A DNA stretch of 64,000 nt from Phoma sp. XZ068 (Eukaryota; Ascomycota; Dothideomycetes; Pleosporales; Didymellaceae), in assembly GCA_004835665.1 (NCBI GenBank), contig RBKR01000028.1:1-64000 (forward strand), in the 5' to 3' direction. The position numbers and the translations under genes are program-made. Of this stretch, positions 51,181 through 63,107 are shown piece after piece (positions within the stretch are counted from its first letter, which is position 1; every line of letters starts with the position of its first letter). The notes beneath the pieces are model-generated. The model worked only from the letters and a program-made list of their open reading frames with translations. It was not told the origin of the DNA and searched no databases.

Positions 51181-51324
51181 CACACACTCTTCTTGATATT
51201 CCATACCTGCAACCCCCGCACCAACCATGCGACATCGAGCTTCTCTTATAGTACCCCAGCCACGTAGAAAGCTATTCAGATATTTTCTGCTGCAGATTGC
51301 CTGCTAAGAGGCTTGAAGATGCGC

Positions 51325-52157
51325 TTAGCACACGGGGAATCTCTCCACGGTTCCCTGGGCACCACCGCATCCGGCGTTACCGGACTGACCGCCACCACCA
51401 GACTGGCCCCGCTCGATACCTTGGTATGGCCTGCAAATATCGCCGTTGTTGGTACCACAGACACGGCTAACAGTAGCGGTGTCACCGAAGTTGGCGTTGA
51501 TAGCAACCAATTCAGAAGTCATTCCGCTAGCACGGATATTGTCAACGACAACGCGGCGGGGGCTCCTAGCCTGGTTGTTGGAGCAATCGCCGCAGCTGCG
51601 GTACAGCTTTCCGGAATTGGTGACAGTGTAGTTGCGAATGGTCACAGTTCCACGGCCGTTGGCCTGGATGACTTTGTCAGATGCGCCAGTGGCGCCACCG
51701 CCCTCAATAAGAACCTCGCCAGCTCCAAGCGCAGTAACGGCGTCTAGGAATGTTAGCTCTGCTACTTTGAGTTGGTTGAAAATATTTTCTCACCTTCGCA
51801 GACGTTCCTGAACCAGACGTTCCTAATGGTGCAAGCACCTTCACAGTGGATGCCTAGTGACGCTTAGTGCGAAATTCTTAGAGATGGCACAAGTGGTAAC
51901 CTACCGTCAATCTGATTGGGTCCGATAATCAGGTTGGAGATGGTGACACCGGGACGGATGATAAACACGGGGTCGCCACCTTCGTCCTCATTGCAGGGAA
52001 TGCCGCTGTCGAATTCCGCGTTTCCGAAGTCACGGTTGGCGGAGATGACAGACGCTCTGGCACTCTGGACGGCTCCCACTCTAGTAGGAATGGTGAGAGT
52101 CTGGGCTGAAGCCAGGGCGGCTGTCAAAGCAGCAACGAAAGCGGTAGTGAACTTCAT
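51325..52157 (-). CDS. Secreted pectate lyase, polysaccharide lyase family 3
   Basis: Three exons on the minus strand: 52,157-51,905, 51,853-51,794 and 51,743-51,325. Donors are GTAGGT and GTGAGA; acceptors are CACTAG and CCTAG. The spliced protein is about 243 residues, the usual PL3 length. Residues 1-18 (MKFTTAFVAALTAALASA) are a signal peptide. The core shows ISNLIIGPNQIDGIHCEGAC, TIRNVWFRNVCEDAVT, VIQANGRGTVTIRNYTV and SGKLYRSCGDC, typical of PL3 right-handed beta-helix enzymes that cleave polygalacturonate by calcium-dependent beta-elimination, and it ends after a Gly-rich stretch with paired cysteines. All frames are open. It is the only clear plant-cell-wall enzyme in the window, and suggests a plant-associated or saprotrophic habit. 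Confidence 0.92.
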
Positions 52158-52299
52158 TGTGGATGAGGGATTGTTTGTCTTGAGGCTGAACAGCTGGAGT
52201 TGGTTGAAGGGATTGATGGGATCGAGATGATGGTGATGGTGGTGATGATTCAAATGGGAGAGCAGACAGCTTAAATAGTTCAACGCCAACATACCAAGC

Positions 52300-53415
52300 A
52301 GTCTGTAGTATGTATTGGCCCGGTGAACAACCGTTGCTACAATAGCATTACGCGTTGCAAGCCAAGATGTGAGATACGGTCAGCCAGAACTTAGCACTAG
52401 TGTATACCAAGACTATCAATCTAAAGGTGTGTTTGACCCAGATCAGTGCGGAGAGGGTTTCGTCTACGACTGGTGAACCGAGGCGAGGAGAGTAGAGAAG
52501 TCACCGGATTTGCGGTTTCACTGAAGACATTGGCCTCTTTGAACGCGTGGCTCACACTCCATTGCACAACGCATCCAGTGTAGGACAATCGAAAATGTGT
52601 ACTTCGGCCCTGAAGCTGCAAATGCTAAGGTACGAGCAGCCTTCTCGTGTTTACTCTTTCTGGTACAGCTCAGGCAAGCTTGGCAATCATATGGCTTGAG
52701 GAAAGCCAGTGCATGTTAGCTCGGCTTTGTTATTTTCCGGCACTATAGTTGTTGCGTTGTGGCGCATTTTCACGTTAGACAGCTCTCTTTGCACTCGGTA
52801 GAATTCTTTCTTGGCTGATTTCGATTAATTGAGAGACCTTTTTCTCGCGACGACCTGAGCTGAGTCTTCCGATCCGTGCCGCCATCGAACCCAGGCCAGT
52901 CTGAGTTAGACAGACTGTAGACTGTTTATGTCAAACAAGTACAGCCAAACATAGTACTGTTTGGAGCTCATTCTTGTCTAAGCGGTCAGCTAGTTCCATG
53001 CAGAGATAGTTCTTGCGCTAAAACGATTCTAAATAAGTTTCAGTCTTTTGTCTACATTTGCAGGGGATAACGTTGCAGGGAAAAAGGTGCAGTCACTCAA
53101 GCCAAGATGGTAAGGGTCTGCCACATGTCTCGCGCGACTAGTAGCTAGAGACCAGCCGGCGATGCCGATACTCGCGTACCGAGTTCCGCAGAGCCTCTTA
53201 ACACCGACGAAAGGTCGTGTAAGAAATCATGGGAGAATATAGCATGTTTTCTTGTGGAGTTTGAAGTTGCAAATGTAGATACATGCATGATGATCAACAC
53301 AATGTTTCCTGGCGACGGGATCAGATCCCGGGAGCGCATCCCATTGTCAGAAACTGTTATGGCGAGGCCGAGAACCTGCAGAACCTCAAGGGTCCAAGTG
53401 CAGCCGAAAGCTTGG
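52300..53415. other. Gene-free stretch upstream of the pectate lyase
   Basis: Presumably holds the pectate lyase promoter at its left edge. The 5' leader codes for a His run on the minus strand from ATG-less sequence (about 52,215-52,250), which is not part of the mature reading frame. Nothing else is recognised. Confidence 0.4.
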
Positions 53416-53740
53416 TAGTCTGGTGGAACGGGCCGTCTTTCGGAGCCAGGAATAGCCAAGAACTCCATAATAATACAGCTAGCGGCGGTTAAGGACGGAA
53501 GCATTCTAGAACGCCTCTTTGGCCATGGGTTCCCGGTCATTATAAACTCAGTTTCAACAAGGCGAGGTACTGACACCGATCTCACCAACGCCGATCTGGT
53601 AAGATTCTGGGACCAAGCTTGCTTCAACGGTCTGTTTCTACCAGACGCCAAAAGCATTGCATTACACGCCAGAAATGGTCGCCGAGCCTATGTCATGCGT
53701 CAGACCGCCGTCTTAAGTGGTGAGTGTGGCGCATGACACT
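53416..53740 (+). pseudogene. Gene-like coding remnant, unidentified
   Basis: About 105 codons open after a stop, with protein-like composition: AKNSIIIQLAAVKDGSILER, LFGHGFPVIINS, DLVRFWDQACFNGLF and RRAYVMRQTAVLSG. There is no ATG at the start and no family is recognised. It looks like an exon or relic of a real gene rather than a random frame. Confidence 0.35.
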
Positions 53741-55135
53741 TGGTGTTTCTTTCGCATTTGGAGCCTGGGAAGGCCAATGGCGGAAGATTGAAACCACGTG
53801 TCCGCTCGGCACGACTGATGGGCCGTTGAAACTAGCCACGCGTGAGGCGCGGTGGTTGTAAAAGCCTACGCAGGTAACACCGAGACACACTCGCGCTCTT
53901 CGACGATCTCACCGCCTTTCTTTAGGCGTCAAAAGATATCACATACGGGCATGCGGAAGCCAGTGTACCTGGGAGTCGATGCAGCAAATCAGTGGTGCGC
54001 TAAAAGTGGACATGAGTAAGTGCAATGTTGGCAAGATCTTGGGTATTATATGCGAGGTGGTAGTGTTTACTGATGCGACATCGGATCAAATACGAAGCGA
54101 AGACCGTTTGACGCCGACTCGAGACGATGCGAAGGCGCGAATAGATTGCTCGGCCTTCTTTACCCCGCAAATCTGGGGTGCAGAACCCCTTTTTACCCCG
54201 AACCCTGTGCTACGTGATTCCCCTTTTCCCACCCCCACACAGGTTGTCTGCAAACATGATCGGCGTGCTCTTCAGCTCTATGACAGTAGCCATGTCCTCA
54301 TCACCAAGCGAGCATAGAACTGTGTTTTGACCCAATGCATTGTATTGCTCTATGGTCAATCAGAGTTGTAAATATACGCTCAAGGTTGCGACTCTACCCA
54401 GTGAGAGATCTTTGATGACGAGGAGGGGCAGGCCGGAGATCAGGTATCATTCAAACGGGTGTATGATCACAAGGTTGATTGGGCGGGTTGGTTTGTAGAT
54501 GCTGCGGCAGAATTTCGTAATGTGCGACATCGCATCCACAGGAGGTGCGTGAATCGCCCACGGTCGACGAGCTTCGTGACACAGTTTCTACAACAATGTA
54601 CCATACCAATATACTGCAATATAAGGGTGTTGTCCACTGACTGTTCTGCAGTCTACGTGCATCATGAATTGCAGGAATTACCAAAGTCTACTGTCTTACT
54701 ATCTGGCATGCCTGCCTCGAGCAATGGGCGCAGCACAGTTGCTACCACATGTTTGAGGCGTACATCGTAGATCGGAAATTGGGATGACGCGGACAGAATT
54801 CACTATTCATTCCCCATTAGCTATGTCAGTATTACAGATCCACATAAGACGTGTCTGTGGGTCTGACAGCTATGAAAGTGGAGACTCTGGGGAGCCGACA
54901 TCGTTCTGGACACTCTCATTCCCTCTCTGATGGATCTCAACTGCGTTCTCGGTCCTTCAGGAGCCCTGCTGAGCTTTTAGCGCCGCTCACGGATCACGCA
55001 GAGCGGAGCCCCTGGAGCAGGAGTCCCTTCCCAGCCGACGAGCTGGATCAGATGTCTTGGAAGGGATTAGATCGTCCAAGTCCCTTGGCGCATCCGGTGG
55101 CATGTATGCTTGGTAAATTGGAGCTCATAATTTTT
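53741..55135. other. Gene-free stretch before the aldehyde dehydrogenase relic
   Basis: About 1.4 kb with short frames. The open frame from 54,851 runs into the dehydrogenase homology at about 55,140, but its first about 95 residues do not resemble that family and are probably unrelated sequence. Confidence 0.4.
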
Positions 55136-55139
55136 GTAT

Positions 55140-56229
55140 CATTGAAACAGCCATTTGGCGTTGTCGCTGCCATCATTCCTTGGAACTTGCCGATTTTCTT
55201 TCTTTCTTCCAAGCTCGCTCCTGCTCTAGCAGCAGGCAATACAGTTGTACTGAAAAGCAGTGAGAAAGCGCCTTTGACGGTAAGCCAGCTCAACAAATCT
55301 GCATTTCTTCTTAACGCTGATTTCAGAGTATAGTCCGCGAAGGTGGCAACCTTGATCGAACGAGCCGGGTTCCCCCCAGGTGTGATCAATGTGCTCTCTG
55401 GACACGGTCATATTTCAGGCTCCTGTCTCTCGTCTCACATCGACGTGCGTGCTCTGTCATTCACCGGATCCACCCGGACTAGCCGCATGATTCAGATTGC
55501 AGCTGCCCAATCCAACCTGAAGAATGTCATGCTCGAGCTTGGAGGAAAATCCCCTGCAATTGTCTTCGACGACTCGGACATTGAATTGGCTGCCGCAGAA
55601 ACCAAGAACAGCATCCAGTGGAATAGCGGACAATCATGCATGGCGAACTCCCGAATCTACGTCCAAGATACCGTTGCGGACCGTTTCATCTCTGTCTTCA
55701 AGAAGAACTTCGAAGCAATCACAATTGGTGATCCAACCGAGAATGCGACCGATCATGGACCTATGGCCGACGAGGTGCAATTCAAGATCGTTCGCAGCTA
55801 TAGTGATTCTGGGAAGCAATCAGGGGAGCTTGTCACCGGAGGCGGCAGTCCCGACGGCGCACAAGGCTACGTAATTCAGCCAACAATCTTTAAGAACGTC
55901 CCAGAGGATGCAAAAATCTTGAAAGAAGAGATCTTTGGTCCCGTTGTCATCATAAATACCTTCAGCGCTGAAGAGGAGATACTGAAGAAGGCCAATGAGA
56001 CGGAGTACAGATTGTATGCTGCAGTTTACACGAAAAGCCCGATCGTGCCATGCGCCTTGCAAAGGGCTTGGAAGCAGGAACAGTGGCAATCAACTCTACG
56101 TCTCCTACAGTGGCTCATGACATGCCGTTCGGTGGATGGAAAACTAGCGGAGTAGGCAGGGAGGGATACACGAGCAGCATTAACAACTTCCTTGAAACAA
56201 AAACGGTCTTGATGAAGGTTTCTGTGTAG
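55140..56229 (+). pseudogene. NAD(P)-dependent aldehyde dehydrogenase, broken
   Basis: Homology starts at QPFGVVAAIIPWNLP, so about the first quarter of a typical 490-residue enzyme is absent. GTAAGC at about 55,272 and TTTCAG at about 55,326 mark a likely small intron; a one-base error just after it puts a stop in the frame before AKVATLIERAGFPPG. The core keeps SFTGST, the general-base Glu in LELGGKSP and the nucleophile Cys in GQSCMANSR. A second frameshift near 56,030 moves the end (DRAMRLAKGLEAGTVAINS, MPFGGWKTSGVGREGY, then KVSV and stop at 56,229) into another frame. At least two lesions and a missing N-terminus make it a pseudogene. Confidence 0.88.
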
Positions 56230-56504
56230 GTTTAGATAGTAATCTACTGGGCTAATGCTTGCTGGAACTTTGATCAAACTTCCCAACCTCCGTCCGTGCT
56301 TCCGATAACCTTTGATAAAATTTCTGAAAAAATGGCCGTGCACGCGTTCGTCACACCACTGCCCCTACACCACTGACAAAAACTCCCTTATATAGCACCA
56401 CATCGCTCTTCCTGCTACAGCTCATCTCTGTTGTCTTGTTGTTGCGAGTTCCATATCTCTTGCTTCCTCGCCTACTCAGGTATGCTGCCACGGAACACCC
56501 CCTA

Positions 56505-58640
56505 ACGTGTCCGTCCGCGTGCTGCACGGCGCCGCGTGATGCACGCGCACACCAAAACAAGCCAATCTTCCCAATAACATGACTCAACGCCACAATGTCG
56601 ATAGAAGCTGCGCTGAAAGAGGCAGACGCTGCTGCTGCAGCTGATCAACTTTGCTACCAGGAAATAGCTACCAAACACGGTGTGTCGCGATCAACGTTGT
56701 CGCGGCGCCATCGACGCGTTTCTGGCTCGACAGACTCCAAGAACACCAAGCAGCAACGTCTCACCCCTGAGGAGGAGCTTGATCTTGTAGACTATATAAA
56801 GCAGCTTACCGATCAACATATCCCTCCTACCCGTGACATGGTTCGCAATTTCGCCTCTACAATCGTCGGAAATGAGGTTTCAGAAAGCTGGGTTACTCGC
56901 TTCCTTCATAGGCACCGCGACCAGCTTACCTCTCTCTGGGCCACCCATATGAGCGCGGAGCGCCATGCGGCGGATTCTAAGGAAAGCTACAAGCTCTATT
57001 TCGACATGCTACAGGCCAAAATCCATGAGCATAGTGTTGACGCGGAGCACACATACAACATGGATGAGAAGGGCTTCATGATTGGAGTCGACGTCAGAGG
57101 CAAGAGGATCTTCAGTAAGAGCCACCTGAAAGATAAGCGGTTTCGGCAGGCACTAGAAGATGGCAATCGGGAATGGGTTACGCTTATAGCCTGCGTGGGA
57201 GCGTCTGGAGTTGCACTGCCTCCATCCCTTGTGTACCCGGCAGACTCAAAGAACATCCAATCGAGCTGGGTGAGCGACGTGGACGCCAGGAAACACCACG
57301 TATATGTTGCAGTAACTCCCTCAGGCTGGAGCAACGACGACGTTGGCCTTGCCTGGCTGCAACAGGTGTTCGATGTGGCTACAAAAGGCAGTGCTCGGAG
57401 AAAGTATCGATTACTAGTAATTGACGGCCACGGGAGCCACGTAACAAAGCAGTTTCTTACTTATTGCCACCAACACAAGATACTTGTAGCGATCTTCCCA
57501 CCTCACAGCACCCACACGCTGCAGCCGTTAGACGTAGTCCTGTTTAGGCCTCTCTCTGCCGCTTACTCACGCCAACTTACTAAGAGGGCTCACCGGAGTA
57601 AGGGACTGCTGCCAGTGAAGAAAGGTGACTTCTTCAACCTGTTCTGGCCGGCCTGGCTTGACTCCTTCACCGCAACCAACATCCATCAAGCCTTTGCTGC
57701 CACAGGTATTCACCCGCTTGAACCCGACGTTATACTCAGCCGCTTCAACACTGAGCAGCCAGAGGCTGCAGGCTCGTCGGCAACAGCTCCGATTCATCCA
57801 AAGGCCAAGATTGGCGTCGAATAGTACAGCAATTTGACGTGTTGGTGAAGGATAACACGTCGGAGGAAGCATCTGCCTTACGGCACGTGATCCACCACAT
57901 CTCCACCGGAAACGAGCTTCTACACTATGAGAAGGAAGGTCTTGAAGAGGCTCTCAAGGTTAAGAAGAAGCAGAAGAAGAAGGGCCACGCACTAGATCTG
58001 CAGCAACATGAGCAGAACCTATGGGGTGGCGCAAAGTTCTAGTCACCTCGTGCCTTCAGTGAGGCACGCCGCAGAGGTCGCATCTGCGAGCGAAACCAGC
58101 AGGCGGAGGAGCTCAGAAAAGCAGATCTAAAGGATTTGAAAGCTGCTAATAGACTCTATAAGGCGAAGATCGAAGAAGAGAAGCGTGCGCGACGGGCGAG
58201 GGAGAAGGAAGAGCGCGCGGAGAGGAAGGCAGAGGAGCGTCGAGCAATAGACGCGCGGAAGGCTGCCAGACTCGCTGCAAAACAAGCTCGCGACGCTGCA
58301 AAAGCTATACGATTGCCCCAAAGAGGCAATCGTACAACCTTAAAAGCTTCTACGGTCAAAACTAAGCCTGCGCGTCGTGGTGTGGGTGCGCGTAGTCGTC
58401 CAAAGCCTGCGACGCCTCCTCCGCGCGCACTCACACGACCCGCAGCGGCCGCGTCGCAACTCTATATAAATGATTTGTATGGAAGAACTTTATCGCATAG
58501 GTCTATAGAACAATCCGCCAAAAAAATCCGCGATAATAACTATTGTGTGTGGCTCTACAACCTTAATTTTGTATAGCTTATTGGGGTGGTTGGCGTGCAC
58601 CACGCGGCGCCGTGCACCCAACGCGCGCCGTCGGCCAACG
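56505..58640 (+). mobile_element. Pogo/Fot-type transposon with broken transposase (element 3)
   Basis: The left end has ACGTGTCCGTCCGCGTGCTG then CACGGCGCCGCGTGATGCAC, preceded by TA (56,503-56,504). The inverse, GTGCACCACGCGGCGCCGTG, lies at about 58,596-58,615. The right border merges with the next element's terminal repeat, so its exact end is uncertain. The transposase reads left to right. Confidence 0.8.
56595..58576 (+). pseudogene. Pogo/Fot-like transposase with a frameshift and a stop
   Basis: The frame from the ATG at 56,595 has the psq helix-turn-helix (LCYQEIATKHGVSRSTLSRR), the CENP-B-like region, and the full catalytic core: YNMDEKGF (about 157), LLVIDGHGSH (about 276) and LQPLDVVLF (about 312). 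It shifts frame near 57,790. The C-terminal frame (VLVKDNTSEEASALRHVIHH and on) contains one in-frame TAG at 58,040-58,042 where the paralogue at 59 kb has Trp, then a long basic coiled coil (58,136-58,440) and a tail. Restoring both lesions would give a protein the size of the intact 633-residue copy. It is inactive as it stands, though the catalytic part is open. Confidence 0.88.
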
Positions 58641-60736
58641 CGCGGAATCGGCCCTAACCATCACCAGCAAACTTGAGGCTGTAGAGCCACATACAATAGC
58701 TGTTATCACTAGATTTTCTGGTGGAGTGAGCTATAGATCTATGCGACAGAATTCGCTACCAAAACTTACGTGGCTGAAGTATTCTACGGCCGCGGCTGTT
58801 CACTGTAGGTGCCGGTGCTGAGGGCGGCTCACAAGCAACACTACCACTTTGCACAGCTGTAGAACTACCTTTCTGCCTCTTTTTAACTCCTTGTTGCTGT
58901 AAGGCCTTGCGCTTACGTTTTTCTGCAGTCTGAGATCTATTTTGAGAGTCGCGCTGCTGTTTCTTGCGTGCTCTCTCAGCTTTGCGCACATCAATAGCTT
59001 GGCGCTCTTCTGCACGCTTCCTCTCTCGCTCTTCCTTCTCCCTCGCCGCCTTCTGGCGCTTCTCTTCTGCAATTTGCTTTTTGTAAGCTGTAGCAGCAGC
59101 CTTTGACTTTCTTGCCTCTTCTTTTTGAAGCTCCTCCTCCTCTGCCTCACGCTTTGCTAACCTCATCCGTGTGCGCGCTTCTCGGAAGGAGCGAGGAGTC
59201 CACATCATGTACGGTCCCCAGTACTCATAGTGTTGTAGCAAAGCTAGAGGCTTGCCTTGCTTCTCTCGCCTCCTCTTGGTAGTAAGAGCGTCCATTAGAC
59301 CTTCATTTTCGCTCCTTAGAAGGGTGTTCTGGATAGCCATGTGGTGGAGCGATTGCCGAATGATTGATGCCTCCTTCTCTGTTGCACCCCTCAACGCACG
59401 CCTTGCTACTCGGTCCAGAAACCTCCACTGCTCTCCTTCATAGATAGTAGCGTCAGAGTCGCTATCTTCTGCAGTCTCAGAGTCGCTGTCCACGAACTTG
59501 TTGAGTATAACGTTGGGGTTGAATGGGCTCACGCCCACTGCCTTAAAGGAGCTGAGTATATTCGATTCGGTGAAGCTAGCCACCCAGGCATCCCAGAATA
59601 GCGAGAAGAAGTCAGGCTTCTTCACTGGTACCAGGCCTTTGTGCTTGAAGAGGCGCTCTCCTAGCTTCTTCGAGTATGCTGTACTGAGAGGCTTGAACAT
59701 TACCACATCAAGCGGCTGAAGCGTGTGGGTGCTGTGAGGTGGATAGATACCCACAAGGATCTTGTGGCGGTGGCAATACTCCAAAAACTCTTCTGTTAGG
59801 TGACTCCCATGGCCATCCAATAGCAATAGGCGGTACTTTCTTCGAGCTTAGATGCAGTGAAGCGCTGGAACACCTGTTGCAGCCAAGCAAGGCCTAGGCC
59901 GTCGTTGCTCCAGCCACTAGGTGATACTCCAAAGAAGGCCATATGTTCTCCCACCTTCACATCCTCCACCCAGGTGCTCTGAATGTTCTGAGATTCAGCC
60001 GGATATATGAGGCCTGGAGGAAGAGCAGATCCATCCGCGCACACACATGCTATAAGGCTCACCCACTCACGATTGCCATCCTGCAGCATCTGCTTGAAGG
60101 CCTTCTTCTTAAATTGACGCTTGCTGAAGATTCTCTTCTGTCTGCCAATGGCTCCAATCATGAAGCCTTTCTCGTCCATATTGTATGTGTGCGCAGGCTC
60201 TATCTTGTAGAACTCAATTTTGTCGCGCAGCGCGTCGTAGTACAGCTTGTACTTATCGCCAGAGTCAGCAATGTGGCGTTGCCGGTCCATCGATGTGGTG
60301 AATTGAGACGTAAGCTCATCGTTGTGACGGTCCAGGAAGCGCGATACCCAGCTCTCAGAGACCTGATGCCCAGCGATATTTGAGGCGAAATCTTGAACCA
60401 TCTCTCTTGTACGTGGGAGGTGTTCTTTTGTGAGCTTGTCTATGTACTTCACAAGCTCTGCCTCCTCCTGTGGGCTGAGGTTCTGACGCGTTACTGCATC
60501 CTCTTGGTGGGAACGTGTACCAAGCTCCACTTTGCGCGTCAAAGTTGAGCGAACAACGCCATGCTTTCGAGCTATTTTTGTCCATGGGATTTTCTCTCCT
60601 AGAGGTGTACTTTTTGCTTCTGCAACTGCTTCGTCAATACCTGTCATTGTTGTTGTGCTGTGTTGGGATGAAAAAGTATCATAGGGATGGTGTTCCGCGC
60701 GTTGGCTGACGGCGCGCGTTGGGTGCACGGGCACGG
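58610..60736 (-). mobile_element. Pogo/Fot-type transposon with broken transposase (element 4)
   Basis: Terminal inverted repeats: CGTGCACCCAACGCGCGCCG at 58,610 onward, and its complement ending at 60,736 with TA outside (60,737-60,738). The match extends through GCCAACGCGCGGAA. It lies tail-to-tail with element 3 and shares the 58.6 kb terminus region. The transposase is read right to left. Confidence 0.85.
58756..60647 (-). pseudogene. Pogo/Fot-like transposase, frameshifted
   Basis: The start is the ATG at 60,647 (MTGIDEAVAEAKS); the frame is open upstream only through the terminal repeat. The N-terminal part has IPWTKIARKHGVVRSTLTR and YNMDEKGFMIGA. A frameshift near 59,840, between the segment FQRFTASK and YRLLLLDGHGSH, separates it from the C-terminal part, which has LQPLDVVMF and a basic Lys/Arg/Glu coiled coil, and ends NSRGRRILQPRKFW. 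Only one lesion is visible, so inactivation may be recent. Confidence 0.88.
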
Positions 60737-60739
60737 TAT

Positions 60740-63100
60740 CTAGGCCCTTGCGCGGCACGATTAGTAACGCAGTTCAGGTTCACGACAGCGCTTGGCCTGC
60801 GACACAGGGCTTAGTCTCTGACACGTCCGAACATACGAGCTGGTCTGATCGTACGTTGGACAGCGCCATTCTAGTCACTGACCTACTGTTCGCGACCTCA
60901 GTCGTAGAATCCTTACACGACAGCACAAGGAATGGATTTCAGTCTGCATGAACGCCCCCTTGGACTTACGGTCATGCGAGGTTGAAGAGCCCTGAAGTGG
61001 GGATGCTTTCGATGCATACGATCAACTTTTAGGCCAGGTCCAGTCCTTGCATCACTACGGTACAAAACCGGGTCAGATACGTCGCCTCCCACCCGGGTAA
61101 AACACACAGTAGAAGGACCATTAAAACTGCCAAGTAAGGACTATGAATGACTGATCAAAGGGTAGACGTGTGTGATAATATTGCGCACAAGCTCCAGAAG
61201 ATAGACAAGGCAAGCAGGTACTATTAGAAGTAGCTAGCTCAGATCTTTACATATAGATGTATACAGGTTGTGCACAGATGCCTACGCGCATAGAACTATA
61301 TTTTCCAGGTTTAAGACTGTATTCAGCAAAGGATGTTAGACTTTCATAGAGATAGAGAAGTAGAGAAGGATACTCTTGGTAGTGAACATTGAAACTTGTC
61401 AAGGATCAGGCTAGATTGATGTAAACGGGTGGTTTACCCGGCAATGCAGTGTATATTAACACAGGGCGGTGGTCACTACCCCGCGTGCGTACCGTAGTGA
61501 CACTAATACTCCGTAGTCTCTCCACGCCGTGTCCTATCGTACATACGCGGTGTAAATCCGCTGTGTGAGCGGAGACACCGCCGCGGACTCGGTCTCATAC
61601 TGAAGCTTCCGATTCGTCTGGTCTCTATGCGGTCATGGCTTCTCCGCCAGGAGCTGATGTGTCCTCCACAGAGTTTGGCTGTGACCATAGTCTGTGTTGT
61701 GCATGTCTGAAGGCTTATGGTATCTGTGATGCTACTGCTTGTAACAACCGTGCGACGACGGCTTCTCTACACGTATAGCTTCTTACTTGACAGGTGGAGG
61801 AAGCTTTCCGTGTCAGCTATCGGTCGGCGGCGCTTTCTATGATTTATATCGAACGTAGAGCTTGGGACATTTGGACGAGCAATACGATGCTTCTTGATGA
61901 GTCTGCAAAACAAAATTTGTGACAGGCGTTTGTCGGGGCAATGGAGGGTCTGAAGCGTGACGCCAGGATTGGCCAGGAGATCCAACAGCTTCTGGCTCAA
62001 ACGGGATTGAGCGATGTTCGAATAGAGATGTTGCAATTTCCGATCGGATGCTGGGATTGAGGTATGCGTACCCTTTGTCTCCTTTAACGGTCGTCGCTGT
62101 CTTTCTGAAGAAGACGTCGTCGCTATGTGGAAGCAGCTACGATATTTCATCCACAGTCTTTGTGATAGATTCGTCAGCCTTGCATTTGGACATTGGCGCT
62201 GAGGATTCGCGGTACATTCTAACACAGTTAGTATTGCTAAGTACACTACTGCGATGATCAGTGACCTCATTAAGTCGCTGGTTCTCTGGCCTCTCACAAA
62301 TCGACTCGGCTGGATTGCTGCTCGATTTTCATTTCTCCTCCGTGCAATCTATGGCGAGCTACAAGACGTCGACCTCAGGCTTTGCATGCCTCGTGTGAGT
62401 GTAAGAGAAATTGGAATATGGAAGAAGCCTGATTTTATTAGGTTACGTTTATCATGGATGCCACACCACTCGTAGACGACTTTGAAACAGGCGGCTACAG
62501 TGTCGATTGCGATAACAAAAAGCGCACTGAATTTAATTCTGTCACAAAAATGACCTTGGATGTGTCTCCGCCAATATCATAGCGCCCCTGAGTTCCACAC
62601 CTCTCTATCAAGCAGAGTTCCCTTGCGCTTGGTGATCGTGGTGTACCTGTCTGACAGCGGCGAGAGTTTTGCGGAAGGTCATCCACTCTGCACGAGTGTA
62701 CGATCGGGAACCCTCAGTCGGGCAACGTTCTTCCATGTCAAGGTTCAACTATTGGTGCTTTCGATACGGTAGCGGTGCGTTATGAGCTGTGTTGTTGCTG
62801 CTGGTGGAGCTGATAGTGTACGTACAGTCAAGTCAGGTTTGGAGGGGACCGATTCATGTCTTTTTCTGCATTCGAGCCAATTGAACGGGCCAGAAGCGTG
62901 GCTTTGACTACCACGCTTTCACGAACTCACCCAAAGATCTTGCCAAGCCGCCAGTAGTGTCAAGAAGATCAACTCATCATGAATCTAGTCTGCTATTTGC
63001 TAAGCCGGCTTGAAGCTTGCGCGCGCATATGTACTCAGGGAGTGGACATTCCGACTAGGCGCTTTCTATTCCTCCATTACAGTGAGGCCAGACTTAATGT
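60740..63100. other. Gene-free stretch
   Basis: About 2.4 kb. The longest frame (61,767-62,270, minus strand) starts MRSLIIAVVYLAILTVLECT, which could be a signal peptide, but the rest lacks recognisable features and I do not call it. No repeat or RNA gene is seen. Confidence 0.4.
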
Positions 63101-63107
63101 TCCAGAT

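Noticed and set aside
52214..52292. Poly-His N-terminal extension of the pectate lyase
   Set aside because: The upstream in-frame start would place a His run before a perfect signal peptide. The ATG at 52,157 begins the signal peptide itself.
61767..62297. Minus-strand frame with signal-peptide-like start
   Set aside because: The hydrophobic start could be chance. The remainder is basic and featureless, so it is mentioned only in the gap entry.
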